Origin: Phycisphaerae bacterium
GTDB lineage: Bacteria; Planctomycetota; Phycisphaerae; Phycisphaerales; SM1A02
Assembly (NCBI GenBank): GCA_016873315.1
Contig: VGXL01000007.1
Location: forward strand, 1 to 45,864
Direction: 5' to 3'
DNA length: 45,864 bases
Part shown: one piece after another, positions 11,071-19,810 of the stretch
Layout: each line of letters starts with the position of its first letter
Position numbering within the stretch: the stretch's first letter is position 1
The notes under the pieces: model-generated
The model's database searches: none
What the model saw: the letters and a program-made list of their open reading frames with translations, nothing else
What the model was told of the DNA's origin: nothing
Position numbers and translations under genes: made by a program

Positions 11071-11907
11071 ATGGAACCGCAACGACTCCGCGCTGGTGTA
11101 TGCAGTTGGAGCCTGCGTCCCGAGCACCCCGAGCACCTTCTTGAGTTGCTCGCTCCAATCGGGCTCACGCGCGTGCAATTGGCCTTGGTTCCCTGTGTCG
11201 AGTCCGCCCCCTGGCGCGACGCGGTCGCCACGCTGCGCGCGCGCGGCCTGACGATCGCCAGCGGCATGTTGGCCACGGTGGGCGAGGACTACTCCACGAT
11301 TGACACGATCGCGAAGACGGGCGGCGTCCGCCCCGACGCCACTTGGCCAGCGACGCGATCGCTCGCGGCGAGTGTCGCAGCCCATGCGGGTCGCGAGTCG
11401 ATCGGACTCGTGACCTTCCACGCCGGGTTTCTTCCACATGACGCGGGGCCCGAGCGCTCGAAGATGGTCGCTCGCCTTCGCGAGGTGGCCGATCTCTTCC
11501 AGGCAGTTGGCGTGGCCGTGGCCTTCGAGACCGGACAGGAGTCGGCCGCCACGCTCGCTGATGCGCTCAGGGAGATCGACCACCCGGCCGTCGGCGTGAA
11601 CTTCGATCCTGCCAACATGATCTTGTATGGCATGGGGGATCCGGTCGCGGCGGTCACCACGCTCGGACCGTGGATCCGCCAAGTCCACATCAAGGATGCT
11701 CTGCCTGCGCCGCGCGCCGGCGACTGGGGCCAAGAGGTCCAGGTCGGCACGGGTGCGGTTCGGTGGCCAGACTTCATCGGCGCCCTGCGCGATCTCAGTC
11801 GCCCACTTGATCTGATCATCGAACGAGAGGCTGGCGCGGCCCGATCAGGCGATGTGCGCGTTGCCCTCGAGCGCCTTCGCTCGTGGTGCGGCGCGGATCT
11901 TGAGTGA
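11071..11907 (+). CDS. Sugar phosphate isomerase/epimerase-like TIM-barrel protein
   Basis: A 278-residue protein of the xylose-isomerase-like / AP endonuclease 2 superfamily. Visible metal-ligand positions are Glu in VAFETGQES, Asp in GVNFDPAN, His in VHIKDA and Glu in LIIEREAG, in the expected order along the barrel. The family includes sugar isomerases, epimerases and inosose dehydratases; the substrate cannot be read from sequence. The start VCSWSLRP is typical of this family in planctomycetes. There is no Shine-Dalgarno sequence, and a TAGCAT box lies 9 bases upstream. The next gene begins 19 bases after the stop. Confidence 0.75.
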   Translation: MEPQRLRAGVCSWSLRPEHPEHLLELLAPIGLTRVQLALVPCVESAPWRDAVATLRARGLTIASGMLATVGEDYSTIDTIAKTGGVRPDATWPATRSLAASVAAHAGRESIGLVTFHAGFLPHDAGPERSKMVARLREVADLFQAVGVAVAFETGQESAATLADALREIDHPAVGVNFDPANMILYGMGDPVAAVTTLGPWIRQVHIKDALPAPRAGDWGQEVQVGTGAVRWPDFIGALRDLSRPLDLIIEREAGAARSGDVRVALERLRSWCGADLE

Positions 11908-11912
11908 ACGCA

Positions 11913-11918
11913 TAGGAT
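11913..11918 (+). promoter_or_regulatory. TAGGAT -10 box, near-leaderless start
   Basis: TAGGAT ends 8 bases before the ATG at 11927, with no ribosome-binding site between. Confidence 0.4.
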
Positions 11919-11926
11919 CAAGACGC

Positions 11927-12208
11927 ATGCCGACCTACCTTTACGCCGTCGTGATGCCCGACGGCTCCGACGGCGAGCACTTCGAAGTGTTCCAGCGCAT
12001 GAGCGAACCTGCGCTCGCGCACCACCCGGAGTCTGGGCTGCCCGTCCGAAGGGTTCCCGTGCCGCCACAGTTCACGACCAACAGCGATTCGCAGCGCTTC
12101 GGGGACAGCAATCTCAAGCGGCTCGGGTTCGCCAAGTTTGAGAAGGACGGGGACGGCCGCTACCGGCGCACGGCTGGCTCGGGGCCGGACACGATTGGTG
12201 CAGACTGA
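11927..12208 (+). CDS. FmdB-like small protein lacking the zinc-ribbon cysteines
   Basis: A 93-residue protein. It starts MPTYLYAVV and has HFEVFQRMSEPAL followed by HHPESGLPVRR. This follows the FmdB/YHS-like zinc-ribbon pattern MPTYEY-C--CG--FE-FQ-MS-PPL--CPECG-PVRR position by position, but none of the four cysteines is present: the first C-x-x-C is replaced by MPDG and the second by HPES. The protein contains no cysteine at all. FmdB-type proteins are small regulators or ribosome-associated factors of uncertain role. It precedes the membrane protein at 12216 by 7 bases and may head an operon ending with panC. Confidence 0.6.
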   Translation: MPTYLYAVVMPDGSDGEHFEVFQRMSEPALAHHPESGLPVRRVPVPPQFTTNSDSQRFGDSNLKRLGFAKFEKDGDGRYRRTAGSGPDTIGAD

Positions 12209-12215
12209 ACACGCC

Positions 12216-13394
12216 ATGCCACGCTTCCTGCGCGATCTTGGATGGGGACTCTTCTGCGCAAGCAGTTGGACTTGGTGCATCGGCACCTTCCTGCCGTTCC
12301 TCATGCTGAGGCTGCATGGTTGGCCGGGATTCTGGCTCTTCCTCGTGCCGAATGTGCTCGGATGCACGCTCTTTGGCTGGTGGTTCACGCCCCAATCGAG
12401 CCGCGCCTTCTGTGCGCGACACATGAAGGTGCTCGCGGCCTTCAGCGCGGTCACCGCTGCGTACCAAGTGGCTTTCCTCATCTGGATGCTGCCGGTGATG
12501 GCGGGATTCGTCGACGAGCCAGGTTGCGCCACCGGCGCGGGCACGATGACGGCGATGGCGCTCGGACTCGCGACGATCGCCATCGTCGGCACCTGGTGGC
12601 GAAAGGACGCCGCATGGATCGCCGTCGCGAGCGTGGCCACGCTGGGTTCGATCGCACTGCTCTGGCTCGTCCCCGTCACTCCCATGAGCGACTGGCCGAG
12701 CGAAGGCACGCTGCCACGGCGCGATCTCGTGCTTTTAGCACCAATCATCATCGCGGGTTTCTTCGCGTGCCCCGCGTTGGACTTGACCTTTCACCGAGCT
12801 CGGCAGTCGGTCGAGTCGCCGCGCGCGTTTGCGTTCTTTGGACTTTCGTTTGGCCTGACGATCATCGGCGTGGCCATGCAGTGGGATGGCACGACCGCTG
12901 CTCCGGGCGTGGCGATGCTCTGCGTGTGGTGCGTGCAGCTTCCGTTCACCGCGCTCGCGCATCTGCGCGAGCTGGCCACCATCCTTCGCCACGGTTCGCT
13001 GGATGTTCGCCCCGAGCGAGGACCTGACCTTGTGCTCGCGGGCCCGCGGCCGGGGGACAGCCTGCTGCGCGCGCTGGTGATCGTGGGCGTGGTCACGGCG
13101 ATCGGACTCGTCGTGCAGGCTGTGGCCCCGGCGTCGCCATTCGCCTGGTACTTCCCGGGTGAAACGGGCTACCTCCGCTGGTTGGCGATGTACGGTGTGG
13201 TCTTTCCGATCGTGCTGCTGGCGGCCCGCGCGGGTTGGCGCTTTGGCAAGGGCGTGGTGGCCGTCGTCCTTGCTGGACTGGGTGCGGAGCTGGGCATCCT
13301 TCAGGACAGCGCGTGGTGGTTGCTCTGGCCGACTGGCGTGATGCTGATCGCGCTCATCGATGCTCAGCGCACGACTGCCCGGATCGAACGATGA
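12216..13394 (+). CDS. Polytopic membrane protein of unknown function
   Basis: I do not recognise the family. The 392-residue protein is hydrophobic throughout, with about 11 membrane helices: roughly residues 8-30, 35-58, 72-95, 104-122, 128-148, 167-186, 202-220, 225-245, 285-305, 316-337 and 344-382. Trp and Gly are frequent in the first two (WGLFCASSWTWCIGTFLPF), which faintly recalls transporter or permease N-termini. The ATG at 12216 is chosen as the first start after the preceding gene; a longer open frame upstream overlaps that gene. Its stop overlaps the panC start (ATGA), so the two are probably co-translated, but no link to pantothenate can be shown. Confidence 0.65.
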   Translation: MPRFLRDLGWGLFCASSWTWCIGTFLPFLMLRLHGWPGFWLFLVPNVLGCTLFGWWFTPQSSRAFCARHMKVLAAFSAVTAAYQVAFLIWMLPVMAGFVDEPGCATGAGTMTAMALGLATIAIVGTWWRKDAAWIAVASVATLGSIALLWLVPVTPMSDWPSEGTLPRRDLVLLAPIIIAGFFACPALDLTFHRARQSVESPRAFAFFGLSFGLTIIGVAMQWDGTTAAPGVAMLCVWCVQLPFTALAHLRELATILRHGSLDVRPERGPDLVLAGPRPGDSLLRALVIVGVVTAIGLVVQAVAPASPFAWYFPGETGYLRWLAMYGVVFPIVLLAARAGWRFGKGVVAVVLAGLGAELGILQDSAWWLLWPTGVMLIALIDAQRTTARIER

Positions 13395-14239
13395 CGCCGA
13401 TCCTCATTGAAGACGAGTCGTCGCTCGCACCTTGGGCAGGTTGCGCATTCGTGCCCACGATGGGTGCGTTGCACGAAGGCCACGCGTCGTTGATTCGCGC
13501 GGCGGCCCGCAGCGGTCGACCGGCCGTCGTGAGCATCTTCGTGAATCCGACGCAGTTCGGTCCCAACGAGGACTTTTCGCGCTATCCGCGGTCGCTCGAA
13601 GCGGACCTCGTGACCTGCGCTGCTGCTGGTGCCGCCGCAGTGTTCGTGCCTTCGGTCGATGCGATGTACCCACGCGGGATCGCCGTCGCGCGCGAGGAAG
13701 CGGAGCGTCTTGCACTGCCCGCCGTCGCCACGCAGCCCCGTCTCGAAGATGCCTGCCGGCCTGGGCATTTCGCTGGTGTGGTGCAGGTGGTCACCAGACT
13801 CTTCGAGTTGGTTCGACCGTCGGTGGCGCACTTTGGCGAGAAGGACTGGCAGCAACTGCGCGTGATCACCGAGATGGTGGCGATGCACCCGACCCAGTTC
13901 GACGGGTTGCGGATCGTGCCCGAGCCGACTGTTCGTTTGGACAACGGACTCGCGATGAGCAGTCGCAATCGCTATCTCGCGCCAGATCAGATCGAGGCCG
14001 CGCGAGGACTCAGTCGCGCACTGCAGGTGGCGTGCGCTGCTCAGCATCCCGGGACCGCCGAGGCGCTCATGCACGGCACGCTTGAGGAACATGGGCTCGA
14101 GGTGCAGTACGCGGTCGTCCGCAGTGCGCATGCGCTGCTTCCCGTGCAGGGTTTTGAAGCCCCCACGCGCGGCCTGATCGCCGCGAAGCTCGGCACGATT
14201 CGACTGATCGACACGATGGCTCTTCCGATCTGGCGCTGA
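13391..14239 (+). CDS. panC: Pantothenate synthetase
   Basis: Joins pantoate and beta-alanine with ATP to make pantothenate, the coenzyme A precursor. The 282-residue protein carries the class signatures: VPTMGALHEGH at residues 21-31 (nucleotide-binding HIGH-like motif), VSIFVNPTQFGPNEDFSRYPR, HFGEKDWQQL with the conserved K-D, and AMSSRNRYL. The start at 13391 overlaps the upstream stop as ATGA; an open frame runs further upstream but lies inside the membrane protein gene. panB and panD are not in the window. Confidence 0.94.
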   Translation: MTPILIEDESSLAPWAGCAFVPTMGALHEGHASLIRAAARSGRPAVVSIFVNPTQFGPNEDFSRYPRSLEADLVTCAAAGAAAVFVPSVDAMYPRGIAVAREEAERLALPAVATQPRLEDACRPGHFAGVVQVVTRLFELVRPSVAHFGEKDWQQLRVITEMVAMHPTQFDGLRIVPEPTVRLDNGLAMSSRNRYLAPDQIEAARGLSRALQVACAAQHPGTAEALMHGTLEEHGLEVQYAVVRSAHALLPVQGFEAPTRGLIAAKLGTIRLIDTMALPIWR

Positions 14240-14246
14240 GTTTCGC

Positions 14247-14252
14247 TAGCAT
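14247..14252 (+). promoter_or_regulatory. TAGCAT -10 box, leaderless-type start
   Basis: TAGCAT ends 6 bases before the ATG at 14259. It lies in the 19-base gap after panC, with no Shine-Dalgarno sequence. Confidence 0.45.
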
Positions 14253-14258
14253 TTCTGC

Positions 14259-15527
14259 ATGCTCCGCATCGCAGCCTGCTTCGTCCTCTCCTTGGTCGCC
14301 GCGGCCCCCGATGACATCGTGCCGCCCGCAGCACCGCCCGCGAAGCAACCCCCCGCTGTGCCAGGTGGTGCAACTGGTGGTGCAACTGGTGGCGCGCCGA
14401 GTGCACCCGCGACGAAGCCTGCGGCAGAGCCGATCAACCTGCCATCGGTTCCCGACAAGTGGCTTGAGAAACTCGATCCGCTCGATCGCGCGGCGCTTGA
14501 AGCGGTCCGTGGCTGGCGCATGCCTGCCCTGCCGAAGGATGGGACTTGGCTCGGCGTCGCGCCCGATGCTGAAGCGCTGAAGGGCAAAGTCGTCCTCATC
14601 CAGTCCTTCACGACCGCGGACTCGTCAAAGTCGATGCTTGGCAAGGCAGCGACCGCCGCCAAGCAAGCGATCGCCGCCGGCGATGTGGTGCTCATCGGAT
14701 TGCACACTCCCGAGGGCGCCCAAGACGCGGCGAAGGTGCTTCGCAAGCCTGCTGCGCCAACGCTCGTGGACTCGACCGGCGTGATGTGCGATGCGCTCGG
14801 CGTCTTCCGAGCGCCCGTCAATGTGCTCATCGATCGCGATGGCACCGTGCGTTTCGCTGGACTCACGGCCAGCGGACTCAAGTCCGCGATCAAGGAAGTG
14901 TGCGCGGAATCGGCCGGCGCACGCCAGCCCCAGCCGCGACCCGCCGTGGCAGCTGGGCCGGCGCAGGCCGACCTGCCCACGCCGACGGATGTCGTCGATC
15001 CACGCTTCGTGCAGGATCGACGCGGGCAACAGGCTCCGACGTTTTATGTCGAGTCATGGGTCACACCAACACCTGATCCAACCGGACGGGTGCTGGTCAT
15101 CGACTTTTGGGCCACATGGTGCGTTCCCTGTGTGGCGGCGATCCCACACATGAACGACCTGGTGCAGCACTATGGCGACCAGGTCACGGTGGTCGGCGTC
15201 TCGAGTGAACCGGCCAACGCCTGCATGAGCAACATGAGAGCCAAGAATCTGCGCATGAACTACGCGATCGCCTGCGATCCATCCGGCGCGATGTCGAGCT
15301 TCTACGGGGTCAAGGGGATCCCGGCGTGCGTCGTCGTGACCAGCGATGGCATCGTGCGTTGGCAGGGCGAGCCGAATGGGCTCAACAGCGCGCTGCTTGA
15401 TCCCATCGTCAAGGCGAACGCCGAGTGGTTTGCAAAGGTGAGCGCGACCATGAAGGACGGGCGCTGGGCCAAGGCGCTCAAGGACGCGCCGGACCGTCCC
15501 ATCAAGGGTGCGAAATCGAAGGACTGA
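14259..15527 (+). CDS. Exported protein with two thioredoxin-like domains (TlpA type)
   Basis: A 422-residue protein with a short signal peptide (residues 1-16) and a Pro/Ala/Gly-rich linker (20-58). The first thioredoxin-like domain (about 95-215) has KGKVVLIQSFTTADSSKSM where a C-x-x-C would sit, so it is redox-silent, but it keeps APTLVDSTG and NVLIDRDGTVRF. The second domain (about 255-385) has VIDFWATWCVPC with cysteines at 288 and 291, and GIPACVVV with the cis-proline. This is a TlpA/ResA-like periplasmic disulfide protein in which an inactive copy precedes an active one. Its partner is unknown. Confidence 0.8.
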   Translation: MLRIAACFVLSLVAAAPDDIVPPAAPPAKQPPAVPGGATGGATGGAPSAPATKPAAEPINLPSVPDKWLEKLDPLDRAALEAVRGWRMPALPKDGTWLGVAPDAEALKGKVVLIQSFTTADSSKSMLGKAATAAKQAIAAGDVVLIGLHTPEGAQDAAKVLRKPAAPTLVDSTGVMCDALGVFRAPVNVLIDRDGTVRFAGLTASGLKSAIKEVCAESAGARQPQPRPAVAAGPAQADLPTPTDVVDPRFVQDRRGQQAPTFYVESWVTPTPDPTGRVLVIDFWATWCVPCVAAIPHMNDLVQHYGDQVTVVGVSSEPANACMSNMRAKNLRMNYAIACDPSGAMSSFYGVKGIPACVVVTSDGIVRWQGEPNGLNSALLDPIVKANAEWFAKVSATMKDGRWAKALKDAPDRPIKGAKSKD

Positions 15528-15556
15528 AGTCAATCGGGGCGCGCCTGCCGCGTCGA

Positions 15557-16573
15557 TCACGCCGATCGATCGACGACTGCATCCGCCATCGTGTGCAGAA
15601 GTTCGCGCACGGGCCCTGGCAGCACGCACTCGAGTTGCACCTTGGCCTGTTGGACGAGCCCAAGCGCGACCCTGCGCGAAGCCTCGAGTGAACCGGACTC
15701 GACGACCTGTGCACGCAGGCCGACGGCATCGTTCGATTGAATCAGATCGAGCGCGCGCGCTCGGTTGATCGAACACTCGCCGCGCAAGAGCTTGACGACC
15801 GGCAGCGTGAGCTTGCCCTTCGCCAGATCTCGGCCAGTCGACTTGCCGACTTCGTCGTCGGTCCCCATCAGGTCGAGCACATCGTCCTGGATTTGGAAGG
15901 CAATTCCCAGATCCTGGCCGAAGCGACCAAGTGCCCTGCTGACCTGATCGTTCGCTCCAGCGAGCTCAGCACCGAGCTCACAACTTGCGCCCACGAGCGA
16001 CGCCGTCTTGCGGCGGACGATCTCGAAGTAGGTCGGCTCGTCCAAATCCCAGTTGCCGCGATTGGAGAGCTGCACGAGTTCGCCCTCGCAGAGCGTGTTC
16101 GTGACCTTGCCCAGGGCCAAGTTCAGTCGCGGATCGCCCAAACTGCTGCAGAGGTGGAAGGCATTCGAGATGAGGTAATCGCCAAGCATCACCGCCGCCT
16201 CGTTGCCCGAGAGCGCGTTGATCGTGCGGCCCTTGCGGCGAAGTTCAGCTTCGTCGAGCACATCGTCGTGCACGAGCGTGGCCATGTGGATCATCTCGAC
16301 CGTCGCCGCGAGCACGCGGTGACCGGGCTGAATGCGCGCGAGCCCCGCTGGCCAACGATCCGTTGCGGCAGCGGACAAGAGAACGAGCATCGGGCGAAGC
16401 ATCTTGCCCCGATAGTGCTCGATGTGGCGCGCGAGCGCGTTCACGCAGGGCTGGTCGCTTTCGAGCTGAGTGTCGAAGACCGCCGTGACCTGAAGGAGCT
16501 CCGCGCGGATCGTCTCCGCCAGCGGTTCCGCCTGGTCGAGCGCAGCGATCTTGTCAAAGCGCAGAATGCTCAT
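15557..16573 (-). CDS. Long-chain polyprenyl diphosphate synthase
   Basis: A trans-isoprenyl diphosphate synthase, 338 residues, that extends farnesyl or geranylgeranyl diphosphate with isopentenyl units, probably for quinone side chains. It has RGKMLRPMLVLL, the first aspartate-rich motif DDVLD at 103-107 followed by RR, GDYLIS, KTASLVG and the second motif DDVLD at 230-234, then GKSTGRDLAKGKLTLP. There are large residues (MIHMATLV) before the first motif, as in octaprenyl/heptaprenyl synthases, but product length cannot be fixed by eye. The ATG at 16573 overlaps the stop of the methyltransferase gene (ATGA), so the two are co-transcribed. Confidence 0.9.
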   Translation of the reverse strand: MSILRFDKIAALDQAEPLAETIRAELLQVTAVFDTQLESDQPCVNALARHIEHYRGKMLRPMLVLLSAAATDRWPAGLARIQPGHRVLAATVEMIHMATLVHDDVLDEAELRRKGRTINALSGNEAAVMLGDYLISNAFHLCSSLGDPRLNLALGKVTNTLCEGELVQLSNRGNWDLDEPTYFEIVRRKTASLVGASCELGAELAGANDQVSRALGRFGQDLGIAFQIQDDVLDLMGTDDEVGKSTGRDLAKGKLTLPVVKLLRGECSINRARALDLIQSNDAVGLRAQVVESGSLEASRRVALGLVQQAKVQLECVLPGPVRELLHTMADAVVDRSA

Positions 16574-17421
16574 GGTCGCCACGCAGAGATGTACGCGATC
16601 CAGGCCTCGCACGCCTCGCCGCGGCGGCTGGGCGTGAAGACGCCGTCGCCGGTCCCATCCTTGGCAGTGCCCTCCCAATGCACGACCGGTTCGCGGAAGC
16701 CCGCTTCGATCAGCAGTTCCTGCAGTTCCGGCAGGGTCCACAGGCGCCAGTCGTAGGTGAAGGCCTTCTTCATTTCCGTGCGATCGGGGAATCGGAAGTG
16801 GATGTGGTTCAGCACTTCGCCCGTGATCGGGTTGTAGACATGCTGGTCCCAGACATAGGTGAATCCGTCAAGGTCGCGCTCTTCTTCCTGCTCGAGGTAG
16901 CTGCCCGATCCGCCGTACGCGTCGCAGGCGAACATGCCGCCGGGCCGCGTCCCCTTGTACGCGGCCTTCAGGTAGCGCAGCATGAGCTCGCGGGTCTTGA
17001 AGACGCAGTACGAGAAGTTCATCGCGACCGTGATGTCAACGGGTGCGCGACGAGCGGTCAGGACATCGGCGTTGGCCAACGCGATGCGCGAGCGTTGAGC
17101 CGGCGTGAGCGTGGATTGCTGGCGCGCGCGACCCCAATCGAGCGTGGAGGAGTCGAGGTCGATCCCGAATGCGCGATTGGTGCGTCGGCGCGTGACCCAT
17201 TCGCGGCAGACCGCGTGCGATGCGCAGAAGTCTTCACGGAGGGTCGCGGGGAGCTTGCCGACCTTCTTGCGGTAGGTCGCGTCGAGGAAGTCGCACTCAG
17301 CCTCGGGCTGCTGGACCGCCAACTCGTACAGGTGGTGCGGATCCGCCGTGCGGGCGCTGAACCACTGCTTGACGGCGCGTTGCGCGCGAGATGGAGAACG
17401 CTTGGATGTCGTGGAAGCCAT
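16570..17421 (-). CDS. Class I SAM-dependent methyltransferase
   Basis: A 283-residue cytosolic methyltransferase. TLREDFCASHAVCREWV and FGIDLDSSTLDWG correspond to motif I and the acidic end of strand 2, LANADVL to the adenine-binding region and VDITVAMNFSYCVFKTRELMLRYL to motif IV/post-motif; RPGGMFACDAYGG is the strand-5 region. The substrate is not evident. I chose the ATG at 17421; upstream in-frame codons run into a strong hairpin and the end of ahcY. The downstream partner (4-bp overlap) makes polyprenyl diphosphate, so a role in quinone or lipid modification is possible, as inference only. Confidence 0.72.
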   Translation of the reverse strand: MASTTSKRSPSRAQRAVKQWFSARTADPHHLYELAVQQPEAECDFLDATYRKKVGKLPATLREDFCASHAVCREWVTRRRTNRAFGIDLDSSTLDWGRARQQSTLTPAQRSRIALANADVLTARRAPVDITVAMNFSYCVFKTRELMLRYLKAAYKGTRPGGMFACDAYGGSGSYLEQEEERDLDGFTYVWDQHVYNPITGEVLNHIHFRFPDRTEMKKAFTYDWRLWTLPELQELLIEAGFREPVVHWEGTAKDGTGDGVFTPSRRGEACEAWIAYISAWRP

Positions 17422-17454
17422 CGGGGGCGCGGAGTGTAATGCTCCACGCCCCCG
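17422..17454 (-). terminator. Strong hairpin after ahcY, abutting the methyltransferase start
   Basis: Arms at 17422-17434 and 17442-17454 pair at 12 of 13 positions around a 7-base loop. It lies 41 bases after the ahcY stop and touches the methyltransferase ATG. There is no T tract, so termination would be weak or factor-dependent. A TACACT box (17438 to 17433) lies in the loop and upper arm and could be the -10 of the next gene, 11 bases before its ATG. Confidence 0.5.
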
Positions 17455-17495
17455 AGGCTGCATGCGATGTGCTCCGGCGCGTGGCCGGGGCAGGA

Positions 17496-19001
<1,506 letters not shown>

Positions 19002-19024
19002 GGGTGCTCCTAGAGTTCGGTTGC

Positions 19025-19059
19025 TTCATCCGTCCATAAGGATGAACGGATGGAGTGTA
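19025..19059 (-). promoter_or_regulatory. ahcY promoter with overlapping inverted repeats
   Basis: TACACT (19059 to 19054) is the likely -10, with transcription starting near 19047. Two overlapping inverted repeats cover the start: CATCCGT 19027-19033 with ACGGATG 19046-19052, and TTCATCC 19025-19031 with GGATGAA 19040-19046. The arrangement suggests a repressor operator; the regulator is unknown. Confidence 0.4.
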
Positions 19060-19091
19060 ACCCCGCCGTCCCCCGCCGGGACCGTCTGGGC

Positions 19092-19097
19092 TAGTCT
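19092..19097 (+). promoter_or_regulatory. TAGTCT -10 box
   Basis: TAGTCT lies 17 bases before the ATG at 19115, and AGGA at 19105-19108 serves as ribosome-binding site, so this gene has a short ordinary leader. Confidence 0.35.
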
Positions 19098-19114
19098 TTT
19101 TCGCAGGACCCACC

Positions 19115-19777
19115 ATGAAAACCACCGCCATCTTGTCGTTCATTGCACTCATCGCCTCTGGCTTGGCCTTCCGAGCTCCCGAAGCCACCTCGAAGGGATC
19201 GCCCTACTGCCTGACCACCTGCGCCGTCAGCGGCGAACCCCTTGGGAAGGACACCGTGACGATCGTGGTCGAAGACGCCTCGAGCAAGATCAACGACGGC
19301 CGCGAGATCAAGGTCTGCTGCTCGAAGTGCGCCAAGAAGTTCAAGAGCGACCAGGCGACCTTCCTGAAGAAGGTCGACGAAGCCATGATCACCGAGCAAC
19401 TGAAGTGGTACCCCGACGGTTCGTGCATGGTGATGCCCGACGACAAGCTCCCCGATCCCCGCGGCGCCGACGCGATGGAAGCCAAGAACATCGTCGTGCG
19501 GAACCAACTCGTGCGCCTCTGCTGCGGCAAGTGCGTGAAGAAGGTGCGGGCTGACCCCGACACCTGGGTGACGAAGGTGGTGGCGCAGGTCGTTGCTGCA
19601 CAGAAGCCCGGTTACCCGCTGGACACATGCGTCATCAGCGGCGAAAAGCTCGGCGATGACGCGGTCGACACCGTCATCGGCAGCCGCCTGGTCCGCACCT
19701 GCTGCGACAAGTGCGCGGCCAAGGCCAAGGCCGATCCGATCGCTGCCTTCGCCAAGCTCGACGCGGCGAAGAAGTGA
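19115..19777 (+). CDS. Exported protein with three cysteine-rich (CC-x-x-C) modules
   Basis: A 220-residue protein with a signal peptide (residues 1-18). Three tandem modules each contain one Cys followed by a C-C-x-K-C group and a basic helix: C36 with C68-C69-x-x-C72, C104 with C136-C137-x-x-C140, and C172 with C196-C197-x-x-C200. Modules 1 and 3 start with TCAVSGEPLG and TCVISGEKLG. Spacing from single Cys to the cluster is 32, 32 and 24 residues. The pattern resembles the YHS/TRASH metal-binding treble-clef group, so a periplasmic metal-binding or metal-sensing role is plausible. I cannot name the family. It is divergent from ahcY and convergent with the dinG-like helicase. Confidence 0.65.
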   Translation: MKTTAILSFIALIASGLAFRAPEATSKGSPYCLTTCAVSGEPLGKDTVTIVVEDASSKINDGREIKVCCSKCAKKFKSDQATFLKKVDEAMITEQLKWYPDGSCMVMPDDKLPDPRGADAMEAKNIVVRNQLVRLCCGKCVKKVRADPDTWVTKVVAQVVAAQKPGYPLDTCVISGEKLGDDAVDTVIGSRLVRTCCDKCAAKAKADPIAAFAKLDAAKK

Positions 19778-19810
19778 AACCGGGGCCCGCGCGGCGTTGA
19801 TCGCGATCGC

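Noticed and set aside
19002-19060. SAH riboswitch upstream of ahcY
   Set aside because: The predicted leader is only about 46 bases, and the GAGGaGCGcUGC-type core of the SAH riboswitch is not seen. The inverted repeats mostly lie before the start of transcription.
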